Source: Armatimonadota bacterium
GTDB lineage: Bacteria > Armatimonadota > Fimbriimonadia > Fimbriimonadales > ATM1
Direction of reading: 5' to 3'
NCBI GenBank assembly: GCA_013816225.1
Contig: JACDEQ010000012.1
Coordinates: 1 to 18,699 of the forward strand
DNA: 18,699 nucleotides
Positions 7,444 through 15,461 of the stretch are shown here, piece after piece. The number at the start of each line of letters is the position of its first letter. The first letter of the stretch is position 1. A program made the translations under genes and the position numbers. The notes below the pieces were generated by a model. That model saw only the letters and a list, made by a program, of their open reading frames with translations. It made no database searches and was not told the DNA's origin.

Positions 7444-8228
7444 CGCGAAAGGCGACGCTCTCTCCGAGCAAGATAACCACATATTTGGCATGTCCAGTTA
7501 AATATCGATGGACTTATATTGACGCGCGCGGTAAATGGTTTTTGCGGGCGAAGAATTATTACAGCTTCGGTCTTAGCTTGCATTCCGCTTTGCAGAGATT
7601 TCACGATAGCAACGACCTGGGGGTGACCACGACCGAGGAAACGATCGCGAGCCTGGAGGAAAACTGGGTGAGCGCGGGGTACGGCTCGCCGGAGGAAGCA
7701 GCGGAGGCGCTCGCGGAAGGGCGCGAGATCGTTTCCCAATACCTCGAATCTGCTGCGGTAGCAGGCTCAGAGGTCCCGCCCCTCTTTGTCGAGAAGCAGC
7801 TTAGCCTCGATATGGGAGATTTTACACTCGTGGGCCGCGTGGACCGCGTCGACGAGCTGCCGGACGGCACCCTCGAAATCATCGACTATAAAAGCGGCAG
7901 CCGGTTCTCGGAAGAGGAATTATTGCAAGACGTTGCGATGAACTCTTATCATCTATTGGTTCGCAAGCTCATGCCGGATCGTAGAATTCTGCTTACGATT
8001 CACATGCTGAGAGCAGGGGAACGCATTACCGTCGAGCAAACCACGGAACAACTGGATCAATTTGCTGAAGATGTGAAAGCAATAGGAATCGAGATACTAG
8101 ATCGTGAATATCATGAAATAGATCCTTTACCGAAAGCGTTGTGCAACTTCTGTGATTTCTTGCCACTTTGTGAGAGGCACGAGGAGTTTCGCGAAAGCTT
8201 CCACCAATTGCGACAATCGCATAGCTAG
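7440..8228 (+). CDS. PD-(D/E)XK nuclease, RecB/Cas4-like, with four probable Fe-S cluster cysteines
   Basis: From ATG 7440 (sharing ATGA with the methyltransferase stop) the product has 262 residues. In-frame ATGs at 7419 and 7356 lie inside the upstream gene and are less likely. The N-terminus SPSKITTYLACPVKYRW is typical of RecB/AddB/Cas4-family nucleases. Motif residues are His48 (SLHSALQRFHD), Asp135 (VGRVDRVDE), Asp149 and Lys151 (EIIDYKSG), then Gln163 and Tyr170 in the QxxxY-type motif. Cys18 plus Cys235, Cys238 and Cys244 (ALCNFCDFLPLC) match the one-plus-three arrangement that binds a 4Fe-4S cluster in Cas4 and AddB. It is therefore probably an active DNA exonuclease or end-processing enzyme. 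No helicase domain and no cas gene is nearby. It ends at TAG 8226-8228, overlapping the stop of the opposite gene. Confidence 0.88.
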   Translation: MTRKATLSPSKITTYLACPVKYRWTYIDARGKWFLRAKNYYSFGLSLHSALQRFHDSNDLGVTTTEETIASLEENWVSAGYGSPEEAAEALAEGREIVSQYLESAAVAGSEVPPLFVEKQLSLDMGDFTLVGRVDRVDELPDGTLEIIDYKSGSRFSEEELLQDVAMNSYHLLVRKLMPDRRILLTIHMLRAGERITVEQTTEQLDQFAEDVKAIGIEILDREYHEIDPLPKALCNFCDFLPLCERHEEFRESFHQLRQSHS

Positions 8229-9040
8229 AGATAGGGCCGCATAATCGAAGAGGCTTTCGCCAGCGCGTTGAGATCTAGGCCGCTGTCGAAGGTGCGGGCA
8301 AGTGCCTCTGTCGATATATTGCCGGGGGCGCCGGGGGCGAACGGGCAACCGCCGATTCCGCCCGCCGAAGCGTCGAATACGGTGATTCCCAACTTCGCGG
8401 CTGCTTTGGCATTGTTGACGGCTTGGCCGAACGTGTCGTGGAAGTGCATGGCGGTTTTCTTTGGAGGACACACCTTTAGCGACTCGGCGAGAAGCTCCGA
8501 AACCTCGTCCGGCTGCGCCTTGCCGATCGTGTCACCGATCGAAATCTCATCGCATCCGAGTTCGAGAAGCTTCTTTATAACTTCGACCACGTAGGTTGGT
8601 GTTACCTTGCCTTCGTATGGGCAGTAAAAAGCCGTCGAAACGTATCCGCGCACCGGGACCGGCGACCGCTCAACCACCGGGCGGAACCGTTCGACAGACT
8701 CCGCGATCGTGGCGTTGATATTCATTTGGTTGAAGGTTTCGCTGGCCGCTGTGAAGACCGCGATCTTGTCCGCCTTCGCCCCGATCGCTCCGTCGAGGCC
8801 CTTCTCATTGGGCACCAGCGCCATGTACCGAACCTTCGGATTGCGCGTGATTCCTGCAAACACTTCGGCGGCGTCGGCCAGTTGAGGAACCCGCTTCGGA
8901 CTGACGAACGAGCTGACCTCGATCTCGTCGAGCCCCGCTTGCGAAAGTGCGTCTACAAAAGCGATCTTGACTTCGGTCGGGATGTTGTTTTTGATGTTTT
9001 GCAGGCCGTCGCGCGGGCCCATCTCTACGATTCGGATCAC
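8225..9040 (-). CDS. mvaB: Hydroxymethylglutaryl-CoA lyase
   Basis: The 271-residue protein is an HMGL-like TIM barrel. It opens with IRIVEMGPRDGLQN, with Arg10 and Asp11 of the active site. It has MHFHDTFGQ with the metal-binding His199 and His201, and the signature AGGIGGCPFAPGAPGN with catalytic Cys232. It cleaves HMG-CoA to acetoacetate and acetyl-CoA, the last step of leucine degradation; in liu clusters the gene is called liuE. The length is a little short against the usual ~300, mostly at the ends. The start is GTG 9040, overlapping the TGA of the BCCP piece (GTGA), so it is translationally coupled. Position next to acyl-CoA carboxylase and methylglutaconyl-CoA hydratase genes supports the leucine role over related homocitrate-type enzymes. 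Confidence 0.93.
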   Translation of the reverse strand: MIRIVEMGPRDGLQNIKNNIPTEVKIAFVDALSQAGLDEIEVSSFVSPKRVPQLADAAEVFAGITRNPKVRYMALVPNEKGLDGAIGAKADKIAVFTAASETFNQMNINATIAESVERFRPVVERSPVPVRGYVSTAFYCPYEGKVTPTYVVEVIKKLLELGCDEISIGDTIGKAQPDEVSELLAESLKVCPPKKTAMHFHDTFGQAVNNAKAAAKLGITVFDASAGGIGGCPFAPGAPGNISTEALARTFDSGLDLNALAKASSIMRPYL

Positions 9041-9525
9041 TCGAGCCTCACCAGGAGTTGCCCAAGGTCGACGAGTTCACCTTCCTTTGCCCCGAGTTCC
9101 GCGACGACGCCGTCCGCCTCGGCCTCCAAGCGGGACTCCATCTTCATGGCCTCGAGAACGGCCAGGTCATCGCCACGCTTTACCGTATCGCCGACCTTGA
9201 CAGGGATCGAAACGACCTTCCCGGTCATCGGCGCACGCGCCTCGTGCTCGGTGTCCACGCCGGCCCCGTCCGGAAGCGCGAAGCGGGCTGATACGCCGCA
9301 GAAGTTGACCCAAACAGCCGGTCCGTCTATTGCGTAATTCATAATGCCGGATTCGCCTTCGCCATGGAAGTAAAGTTCCCCTAGAGCTTCGAATGCCGTG
9401 TCGAACTTGGACCAAAGCGCCATTGAGTTCGGATGCTCATGCACATAGTACGGCGCCAGGGTCCCGCGCTTCGCCTTCGCGTCAAGGGGACCGTCCGGTC
9501 CGATCAGCTTCAAGCGAGTCTCCAT
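9037..9525 (-). CDS. Biotin-carrier part of an acyl-CoA carboxylase alpha subunit (BT + BCCP domains), probably split from MccA
   Basis: This 162-residue frame starts at ATG 9525-9523. Residues 1 to about 95 resemble the linker/BT domain that lies between biotin carboxylase and carrier domains in methylcrotonyl-CoA carboxylase alpha subunits (MNYAIDGPAVWVNF, SARFALPDG). Residues 96-162 are a biotinyl domain: ARAPMTGKVVSIPVKVGD, then LEAMKMES with the biotinylated Lys128. A stand-alone BCCP would not normally carry a BT-like part. The ATG has no Shine-Dalgarno and overlaps the end of the biotin carboxylase frame by 16 bases. I read this as the 3' part of one MccA (liuD) gene with a frame break, though a genuine two-gene arrangement is possible. 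The TGA at 9039-9037 overlaps the HMG-CoA lyase start. Confidence 0.85.
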   Translation of the reverse strand: METRLKLIGPDGPLDAKAKRGTLAPYYVHEHPNSMALWSKFDTAFEALGELYFHGEGESGIMNYAIDGPAVWVNFCGVSARFALPDGAGVDTEHEARAPMTGKVVSIPVKVGDTVKRGDDLAVLEAMKMESRLEAEADGVVAELGAKEGELVDLGQLLVRLE

Positions 9526-10922
9526 GGGCCGGTTGCCCAGACGCCTTCGGGTCGACGCCCCGGCCCCAATAAGATCAGTGCTGCCGCCGCCGCCATTGAC
9601 TCGGACATCGGCCTTCGCCCTATCTTCATTTCGTCAATGGATGCTGTGTGGGTGTTGCCATCGATGAACAATCGAGACATTAGAATTTCCATGACAAAGG
9701 CTTGATTTGTATAGAAGCCGAGCAAAACTATGGCCTTAAGTGCCTCGATCAACCGAAGCCTCGCTGCCTCCCTGTCGGCACCGTGAGCGATGACCTTGGC
9801 AACCAGTGAGTCGTATTGGGTGGTCACTTTAGTGCCGAGACCAGAGTCCGCGCGAACGGAATCGGGGAAATACGCCCGCAACACTTTGCCGGCACTCGGT
9901 AGAAAGTTATTGTACGGATCCTCTGCATTCAGCCGTGCTTCGATGGCGTGACCTTCGCGCCTGACATCCTCCTGCTTCATCAGCTTACCGTCCTGTGCGA
10001 TTTCGATTTGCATACGTACAAGGTCCAATCCTGTACACATTTCGGTCACCGGGTGTTCCACCTGCAGCCGCGCATTGACCTCGAGGAAATAGAACTCGCC
10101 GCCCGGCCCCAACAAGAACTCCACCGTCCCCGCGTTCTTGTAACCCACCGACTCCGCAATCCGCACTGCGGCATCGGACAATCGCTCCCGCAGCGCATCA
10201 TCCACTGCCGTGGAAGGCGTTTCCTCGATGATCTTCTGGTGCCGTCGTTGTAGGCTGCACTCCCTCTCTCCAAGAGCGATCGCCCGCTTCCCGTCGCCGA
10301 AGATCTGAACTTCCACATGCCGGGCCGGATAGATGTACCGCTCCACAATCAGCCGGTCGTCCCCGAAAGCGGCCTTCGTCTCGCGTTGAGAGGTCTCCAC
10401 CTGTTCTCTAAGCCCCTTCAAGGTAAGAAGTTTTTTCATCCCCTTGCCGCCGCCCCCGGCCGCGGCTTTCAGCATCAGCGGCGCGCCGAGCTTTGCCGCA
10501 GCCTTTTCGACATCGGCAACCTTGGTGAAAGGCCCGAGCCCCTCGGTGAACGGGATGTCCAGCTTGCGGGCCTGCGCGCGAGCCTTCGACTTATCGCCGA
10601 CAGCCTCCATCGCCTCCGGCGAAGGCCCAATGAAAATCACGTCTGCAGCCGCGCACTTTCGAGCGAACTCCGGATTCTCGGCAAGAAACCCGTAACCAGG
10701 ATGGATGGCATCTGACTTGAAGGCCTTGGCCGCATCGATGACCTCGTCCATCGCGAGGTAGTTGGAAAGGAGCTTTGCTTCACGGCGGCGCATGTGAGGC
10801 ATGCCGTCGTCATCCTCGGTGTAAACCGCAGACGTTTCCAGCCCCATTTCCTCGGCTGTGCGAAACACGCGGCACGCGATCTCACCGCGATTCGCTACCA
10901 GGAGCTTCTTGATTTGCTTCAT
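9510..10922 (-). CDS. Biotin carboxylase part of methylcrotonyl-CoA carboxylase alpha subunit (frame ends early)
   Basis: From ATG 10922-10920 the frame encodes 470 residues beginning KQIKKLLVANRGEIACRVF, the normal biotin carboxylase N-terminus. A TTG ten codons upstream (10952) is an alternative start. It has IHPGYGFLAENPEFA, the glycine-rich ATP loop AAAGGGGKGM (153-162), the SLQRRHQKIIEE segment and EVNARLQVEHPVTE (281-294). It carboxylates the biotin of the carrier domain using ATP and bicarbonate. With the hydratase and HMG-CoA lyase beside it and MccB to the right, the likely enzyme is 3-methylcrotonyl-CoA carboxylase (liuD/mccA). The C-terminus (GVWATGPWRLA, stop TGA) breaks off inside what would be the linker to the BT domain. 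Restoring one base would fuse it to the 9037-9525 frame, giving about 630 residues, close to MccA length. Confidence 0.9.
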   Translation of the reverse strand: MKQIKKLLVANRGEIACRVFRTAEEMGLETSAVYTEDDDGMPHMRRREAKLLSNYLAMDEVIDAAKAFKSDAIHPGYGFLAENPEFARKCAAADVIFIGPSPEAMEAVGDKSKARAQARKLDIPFTEGLGPFTKVADVEKAAAKLGAPLMLKAAAGGGGKGMKKLLTLKGLREQVETSQRETKAAFGDDRLIVERYIYPARHVEVQIFGDGKRAIALGERECSLQRRHQKIIEETPSTAVDDALRERLSDAAVRIAESVGYKNAGTVEFLLGPGGEFYFLEVNARLQVEHPVTEMCTGLDLVRMQIEIAQDGKLMKQEDVRREGHAIEARLNAEDPYNNFLPSAGKVLRAYFPDSVRADSGLGTKVTTQYDSLVAKVIAHGADREAARLRLIEALKAIVLLGFYTNQAFVMEILMSRLFIDGNTHTASIDEMKIGRRPMSESMAAAAALILLGPGRRPEGVWATGPWRLA

Positions 10923-11018
10923 GGACTCGATTAGTTTTACCTGCTGACTCAAGGTAGGGCCGAAGCAGCGGAGGTTATTGGGATTCGTCGTGGCTGACGT
11001 ATCTTTTGGGCATACCTT

Positions 11019-11780
11019 CTACGTCCAGGATGGTTTTCGCTTCTCGAGGAAGGCACTGACTCCTTCCTGGCCCTCGGGCGAGACTCGAAGGCGCGCGATG
11101 GCCTCAGCGGACACCTCCAATGCGTCTTTCGGAGAAACGTCGAGAAGTGTGCGCATCAAAGACTTCGCCTCGCGAACCGCTTGCGGGCCGGCCCGCATCA
11201 GTGATTCGACGAGCTTCGAAACGGCCGCATCCATCTGGCCGAGAGGCACGACCTCGTGAGCCAATCCGATTCCCCTCGCGGTCTCGGCATCGATGATCTC
11301 TGCGGACAAGAAGTAACGCCGCGCGGCGCTAACTCCTATTTTTCTCAATGCGAAGGACGAGATCACGGCCGGGGCCAGACCGAGCTTCACCTCGCTGAAG
11401 CAAAACCTGGCCTCGGTGTCGGCCACGACGATGTCGCAGACGCTTGCGAGTCCGACCCCACCTCCGTACGCTGCCCCCTGGACCCTTCCGATGACCGCGC
11501 ACGGGCACTCGTCGATCGCCCTAAACATTTCGGCAAGCTTTCGAGCGTCATCCAGATTCTGCTGCTCCGTGTAGCCGATCGACCGCCGCATCCAATTGAG
11601 GTCGCCTCCGGCACAGAAAACCTTGCCCTCTCCGGCCAGCACGACCGCTCTCGCGTCGACGGTACGAAACGCCTCGGTTAACTCTGTGATAAGCATGTCG
11701 TCGAAAGCATTGCGGACATCCGGCCGGTTGAGGGAAATGTGGGCGACTCCATCGGATTGAGAGACTAGCAGGGAACTCAT
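11019..11780 (-). CDS. liuC: Enoyl-CoA hydratase/isomerase family, probable 3-methylglutaconyl-CoA hydratase
   Basis: The 253-residue protein is a crotonase-fold enzyme of standard length. The two oxyanion-hole segments are KVFCAGGDLNWM (53-64) and GAAYGGGVGLASVCD (102-116), and ARFCFSEVKLGLAPAVIS carries Glu130. GGDLNWM followed by GYTEQQNLDDARKLAEMFR is characteristic of methylglutaconyl-CoA hydratases (LiuC/AUH type), which hydrate 3-methylglutaconyl-CoA to HMG-CoA. It leads the leftward catabolic set, with the carboxylase alpha pieces and HMG-CoA lyase behind it. The start is ATG 11780 with no clear Shine-Dalgarno; only 42 bases separate it from the divergent typA. The 96 bases between its stop and the carboxylase ATG show no obvious terminator. 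Confidence 0.88.
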   Translation of the reverse strand: MSSLLVSQSDGVAHISLNRPDVRNAFDDMLITELTEAFRTVDARAVVLAGEGKVFCAGGDLNWMRRSIGYTEQQNLDDARKLAEMFRAIDECPCAVIGRVQGAAYGGGVGLASVCDIVVADTEARFCFSEVKLGLAPAVISSFALRKIGVSAARRYFLSAEIIDAETARGIGLAHEVVPLGQMDAAVSKLVESLMRAGPQAVREAKSLMRTLLDVSPKDALEVSAEAIARLRVSPEGQEGVSAFLEKRKPSWT

Positions 11781-11810
11781 AAGTACGGTTCTACCCGACC
11801 TGCCCTAAGG

Positions 11811-11816
11811 TATCCT
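11811..11816 (+). promoter_or_regulatory. Possible -10 element (TATCCT) of a leaderless typA transcript
   Basis: TATCCT ends six bases before the typA GTG at 11823. No good Shine-Dalgarno is present (the nearest AAGG is 13 bases away). The whole divergent gap to liuC is only 42 bp. The spacing fits transcription starting at or next to the start codon. No clear -35 is seen. Confidence 0.4.
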
Positions 11817-11822
11817 CAAAGG

Positions 11823-13646
11823 GTGTCCTCCCCCATACGCAACATCGGCATCATTGCGCATGTTGACCACGGCAAAACGACCTTAGTCGATGCCATTTTC
11901 CGCCAAGCAGGCACTTTCCGCGAGAACCAGCACATGCGGGAAAGGATTATGGACAGCAACGAGCTGGAGCGCGAGAAAGGAATAACCATTCTGTCAAAGG
12001 TCGCGAGCGTTCGTTACCGTGACTACAAAATCAACATCGTCGACACTCCGGGGCATGCGGACTTTGGTGGCGAGGTCGAGCGGGTCCTGTCCATGGTCGA
12101 CGGGGTTCTATTGGTGGTCGATGCGTGTGAAGGGCCGATGCCTCAGACTCGTTTTGTCCTGAAGAAGGCCTTTCAACATGGACTAAAGCCGATCGTATGC
12201 ATCAACAAAGTCGACAGGGAGGGAGCTACTCCGCTTCACGCCTACGACAAGACACTCGACCTATTTATAGACTTGGGCGCAAGCGAAGCCGACTTGTTTT
12301 TCCCCCATCTCTTCACATCGGGCGCAGCCGGCTTTGCGAGGGTCTCGCCCGACGGCGGCGAGCAGGACATGCGCGAGCTTTTCGAAATGATCATCAATGC
12401 CGTGCCTCCGCCATCGCGCCGCGACGGCCCGCTCCTGATGCAAATAAACAATTTGGATTATTCCGATTATATGGGCCGCATGTTTGGCGGCAAGGTATTG
12501 CAGGGGCAGCTCAGGGTCGGCGACAGGCTCAATCTCCTTCGCGAAGATAAATCGACCGGATTCAATGTAACGAAGCTCTGGATATACGAAGGCATCCAAC
12601 TCGCCGAAACTGATCGGGTCGAGACCGGCGAGATCGGTATGATGTCGGGTCTCGACGACGTCCTGATCAGCGACACGATCGCCGACCCATCGATCACCGA
12701 ACCACTTTCGGTAATCGCGATCGAGCCGCCCACGCTCACGATGAGCTTCTTCGCCAACCAATCGCCGCTTGCCGGCAAGGACGGCGGGAAGTTCCTGACC
12801 ATCCAAAAAATCCGCGAGCGGTTGGAAAAGGAAGCGAAAGTAAGCGTCGCCCTCAAAATTGATACCGAAGCGCCGGCTGAGACCGTCAAGGTCTTCGCTC
12901 GTGGAGAGCTCCAGCTGGCAATCCTTATCGAGACCATGCGAAGGGAGGGCTACGAAACGGCGATCAGCCGTCCGAAAGTCATCATGAAAACGGACTCACA
13001 AGGCAAGACTCTTGAGCCGATCGAGAGAATTACCCTTGAATTTCCTGAAGAGCACATGGGGCCGGTCATGGAAGAGCTCAGCCGAAGGAAGGGCGAAATG
13101 AAAGACATGGTCAAGGACGAGCGAGGAATTATGCAACTCGAATACGTTATTCCGACTCGCGGGCTTATTGGTTTTCGCTCCAACTACTTAACGCTTACGC
13201 GAGGTTTTGGCGTTGTTTCCCAATTATTCGAAGGATACGAGCAGCACAAGGGCGAAGTCACTTCGCGGCCTAAAGGTGCCCTTATTTCCAAAGAATCCGG
13301 AAAAATCACAAGATACGCTTATGAGGATGTGCAGGAGCGCGGCCAAATGTTTTATCCCGCCGGCACCGAGGTCTATCCGGGAATGATTATCGGCGAATGC
13401 TCGCGCGATGAGGACATGGTCGTCAACATCACCAAAGCTAAGCAAATGACCAACATGCGTGCAGCGTCGGCTGACGCGACCGTCGTACTCGACCAACACC
13501 GTGATTTTTCGTTGGAACAAGCTCTCGCTTGGCTCCGCGACGACGAGTTGCTCGAGGTGACCCCGAAGATGCTCAGGTTCCGAAAGGCCGTACTCGACCA
13601 CGGCGAACGCCGCGTTGCAGCAAGGCGCGCCGAAACGATCGCGTAG
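11823..13646 (+). CDS. typA: Ribosome-associated GTPase TypA/BipA
   Basis: The 607-residue protein matches TypA length and order. The G1 loop is AHVDHGKT (12-19), followed by the switch region with LEREKGITI. G3 is DTPGHADF, and G4 is NKVD (128-131). The second domain follows, then the elongation-factor C-terminal part with PEEHMGPVMEELSRRKGEM and the TypA-typical TRGLIGFRSNYLT. TypA is a translational GTPase of the EF-G/LepA group that binds the ribosome and affects 50S assembly and stress or cold responses. The start is GTG 11823, giving the standard IRNIGIIAHVDHG N-terminus. recQ follows after 15 bases, so the two are probably cotranscribed. Confidence 0.96.
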   Translation: MSSPIRNIGIIAHVDHGKTTLVDAIFRQAGTFRENQHMRERIMDSNELEREKGITILSKVASVRYRDYKINIVDTPGHADFGGEVERVLSMVDGVLLVVDACEGPMPQTRFVLKKAFQHGLKPIVCINKVDREGATPLHAYDKTLDLFIDLGASEADLFFPHLFTSGAAGFARVSPDGGEQDMRELFEMIINAVPPPSRRDGPLLMQINNLDYSDYMGRMFGGKVLQGQLRVGDRLNLLREDKSTGFNVTKLWIYEGIQLAETDRVETGEIGMMSGLDDVLISDTIADPSITEPLSVIAIEPPTLTMSFFANQSPLAGKDGGKFLTIQKIRERLEKEAKVSVALKIDTEAPAETVKVFARGELQLAILIETMRREGYETAISRPKVIMKTDSQGKTLEPIERITLEFPEEHMGPVMEELSRRKGEMKDMVKDERGIMQLEYVIPTRGLIGFRSNYLTLTRGFGVVSQLFEGYEQHKGEVTSRPKGALISKESGKITRYAYEDVQERGQMFYPAGTEVYPGMIIGECSRDEDMVVNITKAKQMTNMRAASADATVVLDQHRDFSLEQALAWLRDDELLEVTPKMLRFRKAVLDHGERRVAARRAETIA

Positions 13647-13661
13647 AGCGCGAAAGAGCAC

Positions 13662-15455
13662 GTGATAACGGACCGAACACCCTTGGAAACGCTCGAACGA
13701 GTGTTCGGCTACAAATCATTCCGCCATCCCCAACAAGAAATCATCGAGGGCCTGATTGAAGGCAACGACGCTTTCGTCTTGATGCCGACTGGTGGCGGGA
13801 AGTCACTTTGCTACCAGCTCCCGGCGCTTCATCGAAAGGGCGTCGGAATCGTCGTGTCGCCTCTTATTTCGCTGATGAAAGACCAGGTGGATGCGCTTCG
13901 CGCAAACGGCGTTCGCGCCGTGGCTTATAATTCGGCTCTTTCGCAATCCGAATCCCGCGAGGTTCTCACAGCCATGACTTCCGGGAAGTTGGAGTTGCTT
14001 TATGTCGCTCCCGAGAGGCTCATGCAAGGAGCGTTCCTTCAAAAGCTCGACTATGTTGACATCGCGCTTTTCGCCATCGACGAGGCGCACTGCATTTCGC
14101 ATTGGGGTCACGACTTCCGGCCGGAATATGTGACGCTCGGTAAATTACGCGAACGATTCCCGAAGGTCCCGTTAATTGCGCTGACCGCAACGGCCGAACC
14201 GCGTACGCGAATCGATATCGTCGAGCGGCTGCATTTATCCGAGGCGCGGTCATATATCTCCAGTTTCGACCGGCCGAATATTCGATATACAGTTCTTCAA
14301 AAAACGAATGCCGCAGAGCAGTTGGCGAAATACGTCGGCGCCGGAAATGGCCTTGCTGGTATTGTCTATTGCAGCACAAGAAAACGCGTCGAAGATGTCG
14401 CCGGGATGCTGCGTCGAGCCGGGATTTCTGCCGAAGCGTATCATGCCGGGATGCCCGACCGAGACAGAAAGAACGTTCAAGAGGGATTTCTGCGAGAGGA
14501 CGTCGACGTAATCGTGGCGACGGTTGCGTTCGGGATGGGTATCGACAAGCCGAACGTTCGGTTCGTCGTGCATTACGACGTTCCAAAACATATCGAGGGC
14601 TATTATCAAGAGACGGGCCGCGCCGGCCGGGATGGTTTGCCTTCGGACGCCATTTTGCTCTTCTCAGTTGGCGATTATATAACCGCAAAAAGGCTTGTAG
14701 AAACGGGAGAGAACCGCGACAGAAACGCCATCGAGATCAAAAAGCTCGAAGCCATGAAACGGTTTGCAGAGGGCTTTTCTTGCAGACGGAAGCAGCTACT
14801 CGCATATTTCGGCGAGGAACACTCCGGCAATTGCGGCAACTGCGATACCTGTCTCAATCCGAGGGAGCGATATGACGCTACCGAAGACGTCAAAACAATC
14901 CTAATGTGCGTGTATGAGACAAAACAGCGGTATGGGGCCAGGCTAGTCGTCGATGTTCTCGTCGGCGCCGATACCGAGAAAATTCGCTCGGCCGGCTTCG
15001 ACCTTTTGCCCAGTCACGGAAAGGGCGCGGGCCAGGATTCCGCCTACTGGGATGCCGTAATAAACCAGCTATTGGACCTCGGCTATCTTAGGAAGGAGAA
15101 CGAAAAGTATCCCATCCTCAAGCTCACCGCGCTCACGAAGGATGTGCTACGAGGCGGTAACACGGTGAGCCTCGTCCGTCCGGCTGCGCCGAAGCCTAAG
15201 CGGAGGCGTCAAAGGCTGAGGAGCATCGCCCGGCCGGCTGACCGGGCTCTTTTCGAAAAGCTTAGGGCACTCAGGAAGCGGATCGCCGATGAGGAAGGCG
15301 TGCCACCGTATATCGTGTTCGGCGACGCGACGCTCAATGAAATCGCCGCCCGCAAACCTAAAGACCGTGGCGCACTCGGAGCGATCAGCGGCGTAGGAAC
15401 GCATAAGCTCCAAAAATACGGGGAACGATTTCTGAATCTGATCAGTCAAGAGTGA
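13662..15455 (+). CDS. recQ: ATP-dependent DNA helicase RecQ
   Basis: The 597-residue product has the full RecQ architecture. The helicase core has FRHPQQEIIEG (motif 0), Walker A MPTGGGKS (41-48), the DEAH box (140-143) with HCISHWGHDFRPEY, ALTATA, and motif VI QETGRAGRDG (316-325). The zinc-binding subdomain has Cys374, Cys391, Cys394 and Cys397 (CGNCDTC). A winged-helix part follows, then a C-terminal HRDC domain from about residue 520 (DRALFEKLRALRKRIA). RecQ is a 3'-5' helicase acting in recombination repair and fork restart. The start is GTG 13662, with only a weak purine-rich stretch (GAAAGAG) before it, so coupling to typA is plausible. Confidence 0.96.
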   Translation: MITDRTPLETLERVFGYKSFRHPQQEIIEGLIEGNDAFVLMPTGGGKSLCYQLPALHRKGVGIVVSPLISLMKDQVDALRANGVRAVAYNSALSQSESREVLTAMTSGKLELLYVAPERLMQGAFLQKLDYVDIALFAIDEAHCISHWGHDFRPEYVTLGKLRERFPKVPLIALTATAEPRTRIDIVERLHLSEARSYISSFDRPNIRYTVLQKTNAAEQLAKYVGAGNGLAGIVYCSTRKRVEDVAGMLRRAGISAEAYHAGMPDRDRKNVQEGFLREDVDVIVATVAFGMGIDKPNVRFVVHYDVPKHIEGYYQETGRAGRDGLPSDAILLFSVGDYITAKRLVETGENRDRNAIEIKKLEAMKRFAEGFSCRRKQLLAYFGEEHSGNCGNCDTCLNPRERYDATEDVKTILMCVYETKQRYGARLVVDVLVGADTEKIRSAGFDLLPSHGKGAGQDSAYWDAVINQLLDLGYLRKENEKYPILKLTALTKDVLRGGNTVSLVRPAAPKPKRRRQRLRSIARPADRALFEKLRALRKRIADEEGVPPYIVFGDATLNEIAARKPKDRGALGAISGVGTHKLQKYGERFLNLISQE

Positions 15456-15461
15456 ACTAGA

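Noticed and set aside
6691..8228. Methyltransferase next to a nuclease read as a restriction-modification system
   Set aside because: The methyltransferase has UbiE-like small-molecule motifs and no DNA methyltransferase catalytic motif (DPPY/NPPY or the cytosine-type PC), so a restriction-modification pair is not supported.
7440..8228. Cas4 of a CRISPR locus
   Set aside because: The fold and cysteine pattern are Cas4-like, but there is no cas1, cas2, effector gene or repeat array anywhere in the window.
10953..11018. Regulatory RNA or terminator between liuC and the carboxylase gene
   Set aside because: Only a distant AAGGTA/TACCTT match was seen. No compact stem or T-run supports an RNA element.
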